Shown piece after piece: positions 1-18,109 of a stretch of DNA of 64,000 bases. The stretch is from contig NZ_WIXO01000001.1 in NCBI RefSeq assembly GCF_009709575.1, positions 3,536,001-3,600,000 on the forward strand. Direction: 5' to 3'. The notes below the pieces were generated by a model that did not search any database, was not told where the DNA came from, and was given only the letters and a program-made list of their open reading frames with translations. The translations under genes were made by a program, and so were the position numbers. Position 1 is the stretch's first letter. Each line of letters begins with the position of its first letter. The DNA is from Streptomyces taklimakanensis (lineage in GTDB: Bacteria > Actinomycetota > Actinomycetes > Streptomycetales > Streptomycetaceae).

Positions 1-558
1 ACCTGGATGAAGATGGACCTCCAGGCGATGGCGGACGCCTCCGGTGACGATCAGCTGGCCCGGTCGATGACGAGCAGCCTGGAGAACATGAACCAGGACC
101 CGTCCCGGCAGATGGGCCTCCTGCTGGACTCGCCCAACATCCAACGGGTCGGCGAGGAGAAGATCGAGGGCGTCGCCACCGAGCACTACAAGGGCACGCT
201 CACCATGGCGGAGGCCCTGGAGGCCGAGTCCTCGGAGAACCTCACGAAGCAGGAGCGCGAGGAACTGCTGGGCGGGATGGAGGAAGCCGGGATCAAGGGC
301 TTCGACATCGAGGTCTGGGTCGACGACCGGGACTTCCCGGTGAAGACGAACATGACGATGGACAGCCCCCAGGGCGAGGTCGTCGTGTCGCAGACCTACA
401 GCGACTTCGGCACCCCGGTCTCGGTGAAGGCGCCGCCCGCGGACGAGACGGCCGACTTCATGGAGGTGATCCGGGAGCTCGGCGAGTTGGCCGGGGAGGA
501 GGGGGTCGACGGCGCCCTCCTCGACGAGTCCGCCCAGGAGGGGACCGCCGGTCTCTGA
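1..558 (+). CDS. C-terminal part of a lipoprotein (LppX/LprAFG-like), 5' end outside window
   Basis: The frame is open from base 1, so the 5' end of the gene, including any signal peptide and lipobox, lies upstream of the window. About 185 residues are visible, ending at TGA 556-558. The visible part is soluble and acidic, with a [15 protein letters not shown] segment and a strand-rich [13 protein letters not shown] segment. These are typical of the LppX/LprAFG and LolA-like fold that binds lipids or acyl chains outside the membrane. A lipoprotein gene at this place, just before rplJ, is usual in Streptomyces. The family assignment is by pattern only and the ligand is unknown. Confidence 0.6.
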   Translation, partial: TWMKMDLQAMADASGDDQLARSMTSSLENMNQDPSRQMGLLLDSPNIQRVGEEKIEGVATEHYKGTLTMAEALEAESSENLTKQEREELLGGMEEAGIKGFDIEVWVDDRDFPVKTNMTMDSPQGEVVVSQTYSDFGTPVSVKAPPADETADFMEVIRELGELAGEEGVDGALLDESAQEGTAGL

Positions 559-567
559 CGGACCGAT

Positions 568-597
568 TTGCCTGCCGCGACGGCGTTCGCGTACTCT
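568..597 (+). promoter_or_regulatory. Promoter for rplJ-rplL
   Basis: TTGCCT (568-573) and TACTCT (592-597) are separated by 18 bases, a good match to the principal sigma factor (HrdB) consensus. It lies immediately after the lipoprotein stop codon and about 290 bases before rplJ, so the transcript would carry a long leader. The transcription start is not proven. Confidence 0.6.
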
Positions 598-639
598 TCC
601 ACGGAAGCCAAAGACCGCTGGTCGTTGCCGTGCCTCACC

Positions 640-780
640 GGTTCTCCCGCAGAATCCGGAAGCGCGGCGGCCGAAGGATCCGCTTGGAGCGGGCGACCTG
701 CGCAGGTGACGTGGAGGACTCCCGGACGCGTGTCCGGTCGAGTCACGCCCCGTGCGCTTGCGCCGGGGCGTTTCGTTTTG
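640..780 (+). promoter_or_regulatory. L10 leader region with attenuator-like hairpins
   Basis: The 287-base untranslated leader before rplJ holds a perfect hairpin at 722-737 (CCGGAC, loop GCGT, GTCCGG). A stronger GC hairpin follows at 745-771, with outer arms ACGCCCC and GGGGCGT and an inner GCGC/GCGC stem, and is followed by TTTCGTTTTG. The second hairpin plus T-rich tail looks like an intrinsic terminator or attenuator. L10 leaders are known to bind L10-L7/L12 complexes and repress their own operon. That this leader works the same way is inferred from position and structure. Confidence 0.6.
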
Positions 781-884
781 CGCAAGTCCCCTTCCTCGTG
801 CGCCCGACGTGGGCGGTCCGGCGTCATGACCTGCCGAACGGCACGGTCGAGGATCGCATCACCCGGAAAGGAGGGCCGAGGCTC

Positions 885-1436
885 ATGGCGAGTCCCGACA
901 AGGTCGAAGCTGTCGCGGAGATCAAGGAGAAGTTCGAGAACTCCAACGCCGCCGTTGTGACCGCGTACACCGGTCTCAGCGTCGCACAGCTCAAGGACCT
1001 GCGCCGTTCTCTCGGTGAGAACGCTCAGTACCGTGTGGCGAAGAACACGCTGACCAAGATCGCGGCCAACGAGGCCGGGGTCACCGAGCTCGACGACTTC
1101 TTCGTCGGCTCCACCGCCGTCGCCTTCGTGACCGGTGACCCGGTCGAGGCGGCGAAGAGCCTGCGTGACTTCGCCAAGGACAACCCCCAGCTCGTCATCA
1201 AGGGCGGTGTCCTCGAGGGCAAGGCGCTCAACGCCGACGAGATCAAGAAGCTCGCGGACCTCGAGTCCCGCGAGGTGCTGCTCGCCAAGCTGGCCGGTGG
1301 CATGAAGGCGTCCATGGCGAAGGCCGCGGCGACCTTCCAGGCCCCGCTGTCGAAGTTCGTCCGCACCGCGGACGCCCTTCGCGCCAAGCAGGAGCAGGGC
1401 GGTGCCGGTACGCCGGCTCCCGCCGAGGCCGAGTAA
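885..1436 (+). CDS. rplJ: 50S ribosomal protein L10
   Basis: The 183-residue protein begins [10 protein letters not shown] and forms the base of the L7/L12 stalk, which recruits translation factors to the large subunit. The ATG at 885 is chosen because AAAGGAGG (867-874) sits 10 bases upstream and the N-terminus matches actinobacterial L10. The frame stays open upstream but has no ribosome site there. The central segment with [11 protein letters not shown] and a C-terminal helix for L12 binding is present. The Ala/Pro-rich tail is typical. It is transcribed with rplL, 93 bases downstream, and probably autoregulated through its leader. Confidence 0.97.
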   Translation: MASPDKVEAVAEIKEKFENSNAAVVTAYTGLSVAQLKDLRRSLGENAQYRVAKNTLTKIAANEAGVTELDDFFVGSTAVAFVTGDPVEAAKSLRDFAKDNPQLVIKGGVLEGKALNADEIKKLADLESREVLLAKLAGGMKASMAKAAATFQAPLSKFVRTADALRAKQEQGGAGTPAPAEAE

Positions 1437-1529
1437 CCCGCTCCAGGCGCACTCGGTCGCAGCGGGCCCCTGTACGCCCGCCGACATGAATCCCCCGGCA
1501 CCAGCCGACTTAGTGGAAGGACCGCCATC

Positions 1530-1925
1530 ATGGCGAAGCTCAGCCAGGACGAGCTGCTCGAGCAGTTCAGCGAGATGACCCTCATCGAGCTCTCCGAGTT
1601 CGTGAAGGCCTTCGAGGAGAAGTTCGACGTCGAGGCCGCCGCCCCGGTCGCCGTCGCCGGCCCCGCCGCCGGTGGTGCCGCCGCCGGTGGTGCCGCCGAG
1701 GCCGAGCCGGAGAAGGACGAGTTCGACGTCGTCCTCACCGGTGCCGGTGACAAGAAGATCCAGGTCATCAAGGTCGTGCGCGAGCTGACCTCCCTGGGCC
1801 TGAAGGAGGCCAAGGACCTGGTCGACGGCACCCCGAAGCCGGTCCTGGAGAAGGTCAACAAGGAGGCCGCGGACAAGGCCAAGGAGGCCCTCGAGGGCGC
1901 CGGCGCCTCCGTCGAGGTCAAGTGA
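1530..1925 (+). CDS. rplL: 50S ribosomal protein L7/L12
   Basis: The 131-residue protein is the mobile stalk protein, present in several copies on L10, that stimulates the GTPases EF-Tu and EF-G. The N-terminal dimerisation helix (about 1-35) is followed by an Ala/Gly hinge (about 38-58) and the globular C-terminal domain with [20 protein letters not shown], the factor-binding face. A GGAAGGA site lies 9 bases before the ATG. The hinge is slightly long, as usual in high-GC actinobacteria. Two hairpins follow the stop codon. Confidence 0.97.
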   Translation: MAKLSQDELLEQFSEMTLIELSEFVKAFEEKFDVEAAAPVAVAGPAAGGAAAGGAAEAEPEKDEFDVVLTGAGDKKIQVIKVVRELTSLGLKEAKDLVDGTPKPVLEKVNKEAADKAKEALEGAGASVEVK

Positions 1926-1929
1926 CCCG

Positions 1930-1949
1930 AGTGACTTCGGTCACTTTTG
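1930..1949 (+). terminator. Hairpin directly after rplL
   Basis: AGTGAC-TTCG-GTCACT (1930-1945) with a stable TTCG tetraloop is followed by TTTTGG. It starts 5 bases after the rplL stop and looks like a first intrinsic terminator, or an attenuator between rplL and rpoB. Confidence 0.65.
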
Positions 1950-1972
1950 GAGTCCGCTGACTCCTCTCCCAT

Positions 1973-2012
1973 CGAAGGCGATCACCCATGCGGGTGGTCG
2001 CCTTCGGTCGTT
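1973..2012 (+). terminator. Strong hairpin between rplL and rpoB
   Basis: Arms 1973-1987 and 1992-2006 form a 15-base stem (one G-T pair) around loop ATGC, followed by GTCGTTT. This is the best terminator in the rplL-rpoB gap. It suggests that rpoBC is largely transcribed from its own promoter. Confidence 0.75.
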
Positions 2013-2280
2013 TCCGCGATGGCCGTATCGCCTGGCGAGGAGGGGAAGGTATGGTGATCACCGCTGTTCGACCGCTTCCCCGGGCCGGCCCCGGGGTGGG
2101 TTGGGCCTTGACGAACCGCACGTAGCGCGCAATTCTCGGGACGCGTCGTCACGCCGATCCACGATCCGAGGCATGGATCGCTGACGAAGTGGGAAACCTT
2201 GCGGCAGGCGTTGAACAACGAGGGGTTCGCCCCTTCCGGAAGGAGAGATTGGTACCCCGTGCCGGTCTCCGGAATGAGCA

Positions 2281-2358
2281 TTGGACATCAGTGGGCCTTG
2301 TGGCTACACTGACCCTTTGCGCTGCCTATTAACTGCCCCCTGCCCGTCACCAGGGGCA
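2281..2358 (+). promoter_or_regulatory. rpoB promoter and leader
   Basis: TTGGAC (2281-2286) and TACACT (2305-2310) with an 18-base spacer give a plausible principal-sigma promoter. The sequence just after it, CCCTTTGCGCTGCC (2313-2326), recalls a stretch I remember upstream of other actinobacterial rpoB genes. A hairpin follows, with 2334-2342 pairing with 2351-2358 and one bulged C. The rest of the gap (2013-2280) shows no gene that I can support. Confidence 0.6.
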
Positions 2359-2401
2359 CGGTATGCGCGTAGTGAGTCCGAGCCCTCGGAAGGACCCCCT
2401 C

Positions 2402-5887
<3,486 letters not shown>

Positions 5888-6029
5888 CGGGCCGGCCGGG
5901 GCGCCGCACCCCTCCCGGTGAGGAGGAAGGGCGGCTCCCCGGCCTCCCCGCGACCCCCGTTCAGACCACCACAGAGCCCCCCGGTCCCGCCGACACGAGG
6001 GGCACAAACCCTGAGAGGGATTGACGAGA

Positions 6030-9929
<3,900 letters not shown>

Positions 9930-9938
9930 GGTCGTGCC

Positions 9939-9969
9939 GGGGCGGGGGCCGCACACAGGCCCCCGCCCC
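9939..9969 (+). terminator. First hairpin after rpoC
   Basis: GGGGCGGGGGCC (9939-9950) pairs perfectly with GGCCCCCGCCCC (9958-9969) around GCACACA, starting 9 bases after the rpoC stop. Its right arm overlaps the left arm of the next, larger hairpin, so the two cannot form together. Confidence 0.75.
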
Positions 9970-10033
9970 GTGCGAAAGCCGCCGGGCGGCCACCCCACGG
10001 GGTGGCCGCCCGGCGGCTTTCGCACGGGGCGGG
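9962..10033. terminator. 34-base-pair perfect hairpin between convergent genes
   Basis: Bases 9962-9995 are the exact reverse complement of 10000-10033, leaving a 4-base loop. The structure is symmetrical and lies between rpoC (plus) and the convergent effector-like gene (minus), so it can stop transcription from both sides. It has no T-run, as is common for terminators in Streptomyces. Confidence 0.8.
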
Positions 10034-10059
10034 CGTGGACGGTGACGTTCTTCCCGCCG

Positions 10060-10623
10060 TCAGCCGACGAGCAGGGCGCCGGGCGTCAGGACGGCCCCGG
10101 CGCAGAACAGCAGGAGACCGACGCGCATCCAGCGGTGTTTGCTGCTGACGATGCGGCTGTTCTCCGTCAGGGAGTCGACGAGACCGGCCATGGGGGCTCG
10201 CTCGGTGTCCGCCAGCGCACGTGACAACTCCTCCTGGTCGGCGGCGCGGCGTATGTCGCCGAAGTAGGTCACGGGACGCCCCGGACGCCAGTCGCTCGCC
10301 TTGTACCGGGGGAGGACGGCGAAGAGGAGGGCGACCAGGGAGGTCCCCATCGAGGCGACCCCCGCCCACCAGACCACCGACGAGGGCGCCGACAGTCCAG
10401 AGGGGTGCCAGCCGCGGCCGGCGAGCAGGCCGATGAGCACACTGGCCGCCATGCTCTGCGCGCCGACCAGCACGGACGCCTTGCCGTCCGCGCGGGCGAC
10501 CTCGGCGCGGAGTTCGGCGAGCAGGCGCAGGGCCGTCTGATGTCCGACCGTGTCGGACGGTGGGCGGGCGGCGGGGGATCGAGCGCCGTCGGCGGCGCCG
10601 GGTGCCGGGTGGTCCGTGGTCAC
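10060..10623 (-). CDS. Pycsar-type membrane effector (PycTM/DUF5706-like)
   Basis: The 187-residue membrane protein starts at GTG 10623, with GGAGGA 10 bases upstream. A polar N-terminus (1-30) leads to a helix ending in RADGKAS (44-50), then membrane segments at about 51-70 and 82-104. A cytoplasmic loop with VTYFGDI (118-124) and ENSRIVSSKHRWMR (154-167) follows, then a last membrane segment (168-186). This order and these motifs match the Pycsar effector family, whose members disrupt the membrane when a cyclase makes cCMP or cUMP during phage attack. No cyclase is visible in the window. It lies downstream of a Crp-type gene on the same strand, 331 bases apart. The family is recognised from memory of its motifs. 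A role in defence is inference. Confidence 0.7.
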   Translation of the reverse strand: MTTDHPAPGAADGARSPAARPPSDTVGHQTALRLLAELRAEVARADGKASVLVGAQSMAASVLIGLLAGRGWHPSGLSAPSSVVWWAGVASMGTSLVALLFAVLPRYKASDWRPGRPVTYFGDIRRAADQEELSRALADTERAPMAGLVDSLTENSRIVSSKHRWMRVGLLLFCAGAVLTPGALLVG

Positions 10624-10954
10624 GGTGCGGGTCTCCTCCGGTGGTCGGGGGCTCGGACGTGGAGCCGTTCTTCCGCGTCCTCGGTGCCCGGGGTCGGCGG
10701 CCGGCGGCCTCCGACCTCCGGGGACGGTGTGGACGGTTCCCTCGACGGGGCGGCCTCGAAGGCGTCCCGCCGACGAGCGGGACGGTCGGTCGACGAGTTC
10801 GCGCACGGGGTCGCCTCGCGCGGTCGTGACGACACCCTGCCCCGGTGCCGCGCGCGACGGGAGGACCGTTGGCACAGGCGGAGTGTGACCGTGTGCACGG
10901 TTCGAGGACGGGTGGCGGCGGGGAAGCGCGGTGGCGGGCCCGGCCGCCGGGACC
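10624..10954. other. 331-base gap between the Crp-type and effector genes
   Basis: The gap is very G/C-rich and contains no gene that I can support. Several overlapping open frames on both strands have no ribosome sites or recognisable products. It is long enough to hold a separate promoter for the effector gene. I see no convincing -35/-10 pair. Confidence 0.5.
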
Positions 10955-11701
10955 TCAGCCGCCGCGGACCATGCGGCGGAGCTGTTCGGGACGGGTGACG
11001 ACCAGGCCGCGGTGGCCGGTCAGGACGATCCCGCGCTGCCGCAGGTCCTTCAGCAGTCGGGCCACCGCCTCCCGCGACGCCCCGACGGAGCCCGCCAGTT
11101 CGTGCTGGGACAGCCCGACGGTGAGGCGGACGCCCTCGGGGACGTGCTCGCCGTGGGCGCGGGCGAGTTCGAGCAGGAGGATCGCGAGCCGTTCGCGCAC
11201 GCCCAGGGCGGCGAACTCCAGGCGGCGCCGGTCGCCGGCGCGCATCCGGTCCGTGGTGAGGGACAACAGCCGCATCGCCACCTGTGGGGCCGTGGCCAGG
11301 TAGGCCGTGAAGCGCTGTCGTTCCACCGCGACGGCGCGCACCTCGTCGAGCGCCGTGACGGTCGCCGAACGCGGACGGTCGTCGAGCGCGGCGGACTCGC
11401 CGACGATGTCACCGGGGCCGCGCAGGGCGAGCAGTGCCTCGTATCCGTTGGCGGCGGAACGGGTGACCTTGGTCCAGCCGCTGAGGACGAACAACACGTG
11501 GGTGGACGGCTCCTCCTGGCGCAGCAGCGGGGAGCGCGGCCCGTACCGGATCGGGTGTCCGAGCGAGAGCAGGGCGCCGCGGTCCTCGCGTTCGAGGCGG
11601 GCGAGGAAGGGGACTTGGTCGCCGAGCAGCCCTCCGGGGAGTTCGCCGCCGTCCCACCGTTCCGACCGGTGCGCGTCCTGCAGGACCTTCTCGATGCCCA
11701 T
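10955..11701 (-). CDS. Crp/Fnr-family transcriptional regulator with intact cNMP-binding cassette
   Basis: The 248-residue regulator has an N-terminal cyclic-nucleotide-binding beta-roll (about 30-135), a long dimer helix (about 137-165) and a C-terminal winged helix-turn-helix (SQHELAGSVGASREAVARLL, 198-217). The phosphate-binding cassette reads GESAALDDRPRSATV (101-115). Glu102, Arg111 and Ser112 align with the cAMP contacts Glu72, Arg82 and Ser83 of E. coli CRP, so it probably binds a cyclic nucleotide. The ATG at 11701 is chosen because GGGGGAG lies 5 bases upstream. A short palindrome just upstream may be an operator. It precedes the Pycsar-like effector gene, so the pair may form a cyclic-nucleotide response unit. 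Confidence 0.85.
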   Translation of the reverse strand: MGIEKVLQDAHRSERWDGGELPGGLLGDQVPFLARLEREDRGALLSLGHPIRYGPRSPLLRQEEPSTHVLFVLSGWTKVTRSAANGYEALLALRGPGDIVGESAALDDRPRSATVTALDEVRAVAVERQRFTAYLATAPQVAMRLLSLTTDRMRAGDRRRLEFAALGVRERLAILLLELARAHGEHVPEGVRLTVGLSQHELAGSVGASREAVARLLKDLRQRGIVLTGHRGLVVTRPEQLRRMVRGG

Positions 11702-11715
11702 CGTGACTCCCCCGG

Positions 11716-11731
11716 GTGACGAAGCTGTCAC
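11716..11731. promoter_or_regulatory. Palindrome GTGAC-N6-GTCAC upstream of the Crp-type gene
   Basis: The perfect 5-base arms (11716-11720 and 11727-11731) are separated by GAAGCT, 15 bases before the start codon. The arms resemble CRP half-sites (GTGA/TCAC), but the spacing is two bases wider than in the classical site. It may be an autoregulatory operator. This is inferred from location and symmetry only. Confidence 0.4.
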
Positions 11732-11871
11732 ACTCTAGTGAAGTGCCGTGCGTCGCGCGGGAGGAACGGGCGAGCGGACGGGGATCGACGGTGGGACGGG
11801 AACCGTCCGGCGGGTTCGAGCGTCCTGGATGATGGGGCCCAAGGCGGGAGGCGTCCCGGGAGGTGGCCTGG

Positions 11872-12510
11872 ATGGGATTCGGATCGTGGCAGGGAGAGCA
11901 GCCGCCGGGGTATCCGGTGCCGGGCAAGGCGCGTTCGGGGCCGCCCGTGCCGCAGGGAGCGCAGCCGGTCCCGCCGGTCCCGTCGGTTCCGCAGCCTCCC
12001 CAGGCGGCCCAGATGCCGATGATGCGGGCGTCCAACGCGGACCGGGAGCGCACGATCGACGTGCTCAAGGCCGGGTACGCCGAGGGGCGGCTGGGCCACG
12101 CCGAGTACGAGCAGCGGATGGGACGGGCGCACCAGGCGCAGACGTACGGTGAACTCCACGCCCTCGTGGCCGACCTGCCGCAGGGGCCGATGGCGGTGCC
12201 CCCGCCCTCGCCGCAGCAGTATCCGCAGCCCTACCAGGCCGTGGCGGTGCCCCGCACCTTCCTGCCGCCGCCTCCTCGGACCAACAACTCGGCCGTCGGG
12301 GCGCTGATCTGCGGCGTCCTCATCCCGTTCTACGGGCTCACCGCCGTTCCCGCCGTGATCCTGGGCCACAAGGCCCGGGCGGAGATCCGGCGGACGGGGG
12401 AGAAGGGGGACGGCATGGCGATGGCCGGGATCGTCCTGGGCTGGCTGACGATCGGGCTCGGCGCCCTGGCCGTGGTCGCGTTGGTGATGCTCGGGACCGG
12501 CGGCGCGTAA
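11872..12510 (+). CDS. DUF1707/DUF4190 membrane protein
   Basis: The 212-residue protein has a Pro/Gly-rich N-terminus (1-50) and a DUF1707 domain (MRASNADRERTIDVLKAGYA onward, 51-103). A second Pro-rich linker is followed by a DUF4190-type pair of membrane segments (about 141-165 and 182-207) flanking a GHKARAEIRRTGEKGDG loop. The ATG at 11872 has GGGAGG 8 bases upstream. An in-frame GTG at 11863 overlaps that site. DUF1707 proteins are common in actinobacteria and of unknown function. The Pro-rich part would face the cytoplasm. It is divergent from the Crp-type gene and upstream of the str operon. Confidence 0.8.
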   Translation: MGFGSWQGEQPPGYPVPGKARSGPPVPQGAQPVPPVPSVPQPPQAAQMPMMRASNADRERTIDVLKAGYAEGRLGHAEYEQRMGRAHQAQTYGELHALVADLPQGPMAVPPPSPQQYPQPYQAVAVPRTFLPPPPRTNNSAVGALICGVLIPFYGLTAVPAVILGHKARAEIRRTGEKGDGMAMAGIVLGWLTIGLGALAVVALVMLGTGGA

Positions 12511-12692
12511 CCGGACCGGGCCGGAACGAACCTGACCGAACCGGATCGAATCGGACCGCGAGCAAGGTCCGGAGGGCGGGTCCGGGGGCCGGGTCGGGGA
12601 GCGGGCCGGAAGCGGTTTCGGGCCTGGACGAAGCGGTCCGGGCGTACTTCCACTCCCCCTTTCCGCCCACTACGGTGGCATGGGCATTTGTT

Positions 12693-12721
12693 TTGACCGG
12701 AGCCGATGCGGTAGGTACGCT
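12693..12721 (+). promoter_or_regulatory. rpsL (str operon) promoter
   Basis: TTGACC (12693-12698) and TACGCT (12716-12721) are 17 bases apart, one of the best principal-sigma matches in the window. The transcript would have a leader of about 200 bases before rpsL. Confidence 0.75.
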
Positions 12722-12851
12722 CTGACCTTGTGCCTGGGGTATCCCCTGCGCTCTCATACGCGCCGACGTCGCGCGGGAGCGATGAGGGGGACACCGAAAT
12801 CTGCATGCTTCTCACCCAGAGGGCCCCGTGCTGACGGGAGTGTGCAGCCTT

Positions 12852-12876
12852 CGACACGCCCGACCGCGTGGGTCGG
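12852..12876 (+). repeat. 25-base leader element, copy 1 (rpsL)
   Basis: This sequence is identical, base for base, to 25952-25976 upstream of rpsJ. It contains a perfect hairpin CCGACC-GCGTG-GGTCGG. Both copies lie 53-60 bases before the first gene of a ribosomal-protein operon, which suggests a shared RNA-level control element. Confidence 0.75.
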
Positions 12877-12929
12877 CGAGTGGCCCGGGTTAGTTGTACC
12901 GAGACTGGCACACAGAAACCGGAGAAACG

Positions 12930-13301
12930 GTGCCTACGATCCAGCAGTTGGTCCGCAAGGGCCGACAGGACAAGGTCGAGAAGAACAAGACGCCCGCACT
13001 CGAGGGTTCGCCCCAGCGCCGCGGCGTCTGCACGCGCGTCTTCACCACCACCCCCAAGAAGCCGAACTCGGCCCTGCGTAAGGTCGCGCGTGTGCGTCTG
13101 ACCAGCGGCATCGAGGTCACCGCTTACATTCCGGGTGAGGGTCACAACCTGCAGGAGCACTCCATCGTGCTCGTGCGTGGTGGCCGTGTGAAGGACCTGC
13201 CGGGTGTTCGCTACAAGATCATCCGCGGATCCCTCGACACCCAGGGCGTCAAGAACCGCAAGCAGGCTCGCAGCCGCTACGGCGCCAAGAAGGAGAAGTA
13301 A
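12930..13301 (+). CDS. rpsL: 30S ribosomal protein S12
   Basis: The 123-residue decoding-centre protein is the first gene of the str operon. The GTG at 12930 gives the standard [12 protein letters not shown] start, with a GGAGAAA site 4 bases upstream. The streptomycin-contact residues are wild type: Lys43 in [11 protein letters not shown] and Lys88 in [12 protein letters not shown]. High-level streptomycin resistance from S12 is therefore not expected. The next gene, rpsG, starts 2 bases after the stop. Confidence 0.98.
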   Translation: MPTIQQLVRKGRQDKVEKNKTPALEGSPQRRGVCTRVFTTTPKKPNSALRKVARVRLTSGIEVTAYIPGEGHNLQEHSIVLVRGGRVKDLPGVRYKIIRGSLDTQGVKNRKQARSRYGAKKEK

Positions 13302-13303
13302 GC

Positions 13304-13774
13304 ATGCCTCGTAAGGGCCCCGCCCCGAAGCGACCGGTCATCATCGACCCGGTCTACGGCTCTCCTCTGGTGACCTCCCTCATCAACAAGGTGCTGCTGC
13401 ACGGCAAGCGCTCCACCGCCGAGCGCATCGTGTACGGCGCCATGGAGGGCCTGCGTGAGAAGACCGGCAACGACCCGGTCATCACGCTCAAGCGCGCGCT
13501 CGAGAACGTGAAGCCGACCCTCGAGGTCCGCTCCCGCCGTGTCGGTGGCGCCACCTACCAGGTTCCGGTCGAGGTCCGCCCCGGCCGTTCCTCCACTCTC
13601 GCGCTGCGTTGGATCGTGGGCTACGCCCGCGCGCGCCGCGAGAAGACCATGACCGAGCGTCTGATGAACGAGCTGCTCGATGCCTCCAACGGCCTCGGCG
13701 CCGCCGTGAAGAAGCGCGAGGACACCCACAAGATGGCCGAGTCCAACAAGGCCTTCGCGCACTACCGCTGGTAG
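13304..13774 (+). CDS. rpsG: 30S ribosomal protein S7
   Basis: The 156-residue protein nucleates folding of the 16S rRNA 3' domain and lines the E site. The start [13 protein letters not shown] and the helical core with [15 protein letters not shown] and [15 protein letters not shown] are typical. It is translated almost directly after rpsL (2-base gap) and followed by fusA after 39 bases. In E. coli S7 represses this operon. Whether that holds here cannot be told. Confidence 0.98.
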   Translation: MPRKGPAPKRPVIIDPVYGSPLVTSLINKVLLHGKRSTAERIVYGAMEGLREKTGNDPVITLKRALENVKPTLEVRSRRVGGATYQVPVEVRPGRSSTLALRWIVGYARARREKTMTERLMNELLDASNGLGAAVKKREDTHKMAESNKAFAHYRW

Positions 13775-13813
13775 TCGCTTCCCCATCGAGAACCGAGAGA
13801 AGACTGAAGCCTT

Positions 13814-15934
<2,121 letters not shown>

Positions 15935-15962
15935 CGCACGTTTCGTGCCGCTATCCACCCAT

Positions 15963-16026
15963 TAGGCTGGAGCACAAGGCATTCGGGGCTCCCCGTCGCC
16001 GGACGGCACACCCGTCCGGCGACGGG
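15963..16026 (+). promoter_or_regulatory. fusA-tuf intergenic promoter box and hairpin
   Basis: TAGGCT (15963-15968) fits a -10 box, but its -35 is poor. A 15-base-pair hairpin follows (15992-16006 with 16012-16026, loop CACAC). A separate tuf1 promoter in this gap has been described in Streptomyces, which supports the reading. The hairpin could attenuate read-through from fusA. Confidence 0.5.
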
Positions 16027-16159
16027 CCCCGGCGGCCCGCCCACCCAGATACGAAACGGTCAAGGGCGTCCCCTAGGGGTCCTGACCGGTTCGGCACGAC
16101 CACCTGAACCCTTCCGCAGAGCGCGGGGGAGTACAGCACCAGTCCACAGGAGGACCCCA

Positions 16160-17353
<1,194 letters not shown>

Positions 17354-17394
17354 CCCGGTCCGCCTAGGCGGATTCGCCGGCCTCGGCCGGTGGT

Positions 17395-17434
17395 GAGAGG
17401 GCCCGTACGACCGAGAGGTCGTGCGGGCCCTCTC
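17395..17434. terminator. Bidirectional terminator after tuf
   Basis: An 18-base-pair stem (17395-17412 with 17417-17434, one G-T pair) closes on loop GAGA. It lies between tuf (plus) and the convergent gene ending at 17459 (minus) and can serve both. Confidence 0.85.
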
Positions 17435-17458
17435 CGCGTTCCGGTGGGAGCCGGCGGG

Positions 17459-18043
17459 CTACTCGAACCCGGTCAGCCGGTGGGTCAGGCGGTGAGCCGG
17501 CCCGTTCTCGCCGGGGTGGGTCACCGTCACGTCGGTGAAGCAGCCGCGCTCGGCGTCGAGCGACAGGCACAGCGAGCGTCCGTCCGGCACCGAGAAGCCG
17601 TTGTAGGGGGACGGCTCGCTTCCCATGGGGGTGGCCCGGATCCTCACCGACGCGTCCGGTCCCGTGGTCTCCACGGCGGAGACCACGACACGGGCCAGGA
17701 GGTCCACCGGGCGCAGCATCTCCACCAGCCACCCGTCGACCACGCCGGGCCAGGAGTGGAAGTACCACGGGTCGTCCGTGGGATCGGACCCGGTCGGCAC
17801 CTTCGACCGGAGCGGGTTTCCACCGACGACATGGGTCGTCTCCCGGCCGTCACAGGACCGGTGGGTCTCCCGGCCGCCCTCGCGGACCGTGTACGACCAG
17901 CGCAGCGGACCGTCGGCCCGGAGGTGGTGCTCCGACACCTCGCGGGCGGCCCCGCCGGGCTCGGTCACGGTGACGGTCGCGGTCGCCGCGGTGACCGCGG
18001 TACGCGTCACCCGTGACAGCCACGCGGCGACGTCCATGCGCAT
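17459..18043 (-). CDS. Hypothetical protein, no recognised domain
   Basis: The 194-residue protein starts at ATG 18043 with AGGAGG 5 bases upstream, a strong site, so it is probably a real gene. There is no signal peptide or membrane segment. The sequence is strand-rich, with repeated W/Y-centred motifs (RADGPLRWSYTVREGG, DPWYFHSWPGVVDGWLVEML). This resembles small beta proteins such as the LolA-like group, but I cannot assign it. It lies 66 bases downstream of the acetyltransferase gene and could share its transcript. Confidence 0.65.
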   Translation of the reverse strand: MRMDVAAWLSRVTRTAVTAATATVTVTEPGGAAREVSEHHLRADGPLRWSYTVREGGRETHRSCDGRETTHVVGGNPLRSKVPTGSDPTDDPWYFHSWPGVVDGWLVEMLRPVDLLARVVVSAVETTGPDASVRIRATPMGSEPSPYNGFSVPDGRSLCLSLDAERGCFTDVTVTHPGENGPAHRLTHRLTGFE

Positions 18044-18109
18044 ACCGGCCTCCTGTCGTCCGGTCGTGGGGCCCCACCCGGTGCGGGTGGTGGTAGGGGC
18101 CGGCCGGGG

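Noticed and set aside
2108..2136. A second rpoB promoter (TTGACG with AATTCT)
   Set aside because: The -10 match is poor, and the pair at 2281-2310 is better and closer.
2363..2401. ATG 2363 as the rpoB start
   Set aside because: No ribosome site, and the TTG at 2402 has GGAAGGA and gives the standard 1161-residue protein.
10883..10898. GTG-N10-CAC sequence as a second site for the Crp-type regulator near the effector gene
   Set aside because: Only three bases per arm match the palindrome at 11716-11731. Such matches are expected by chance in this composition.
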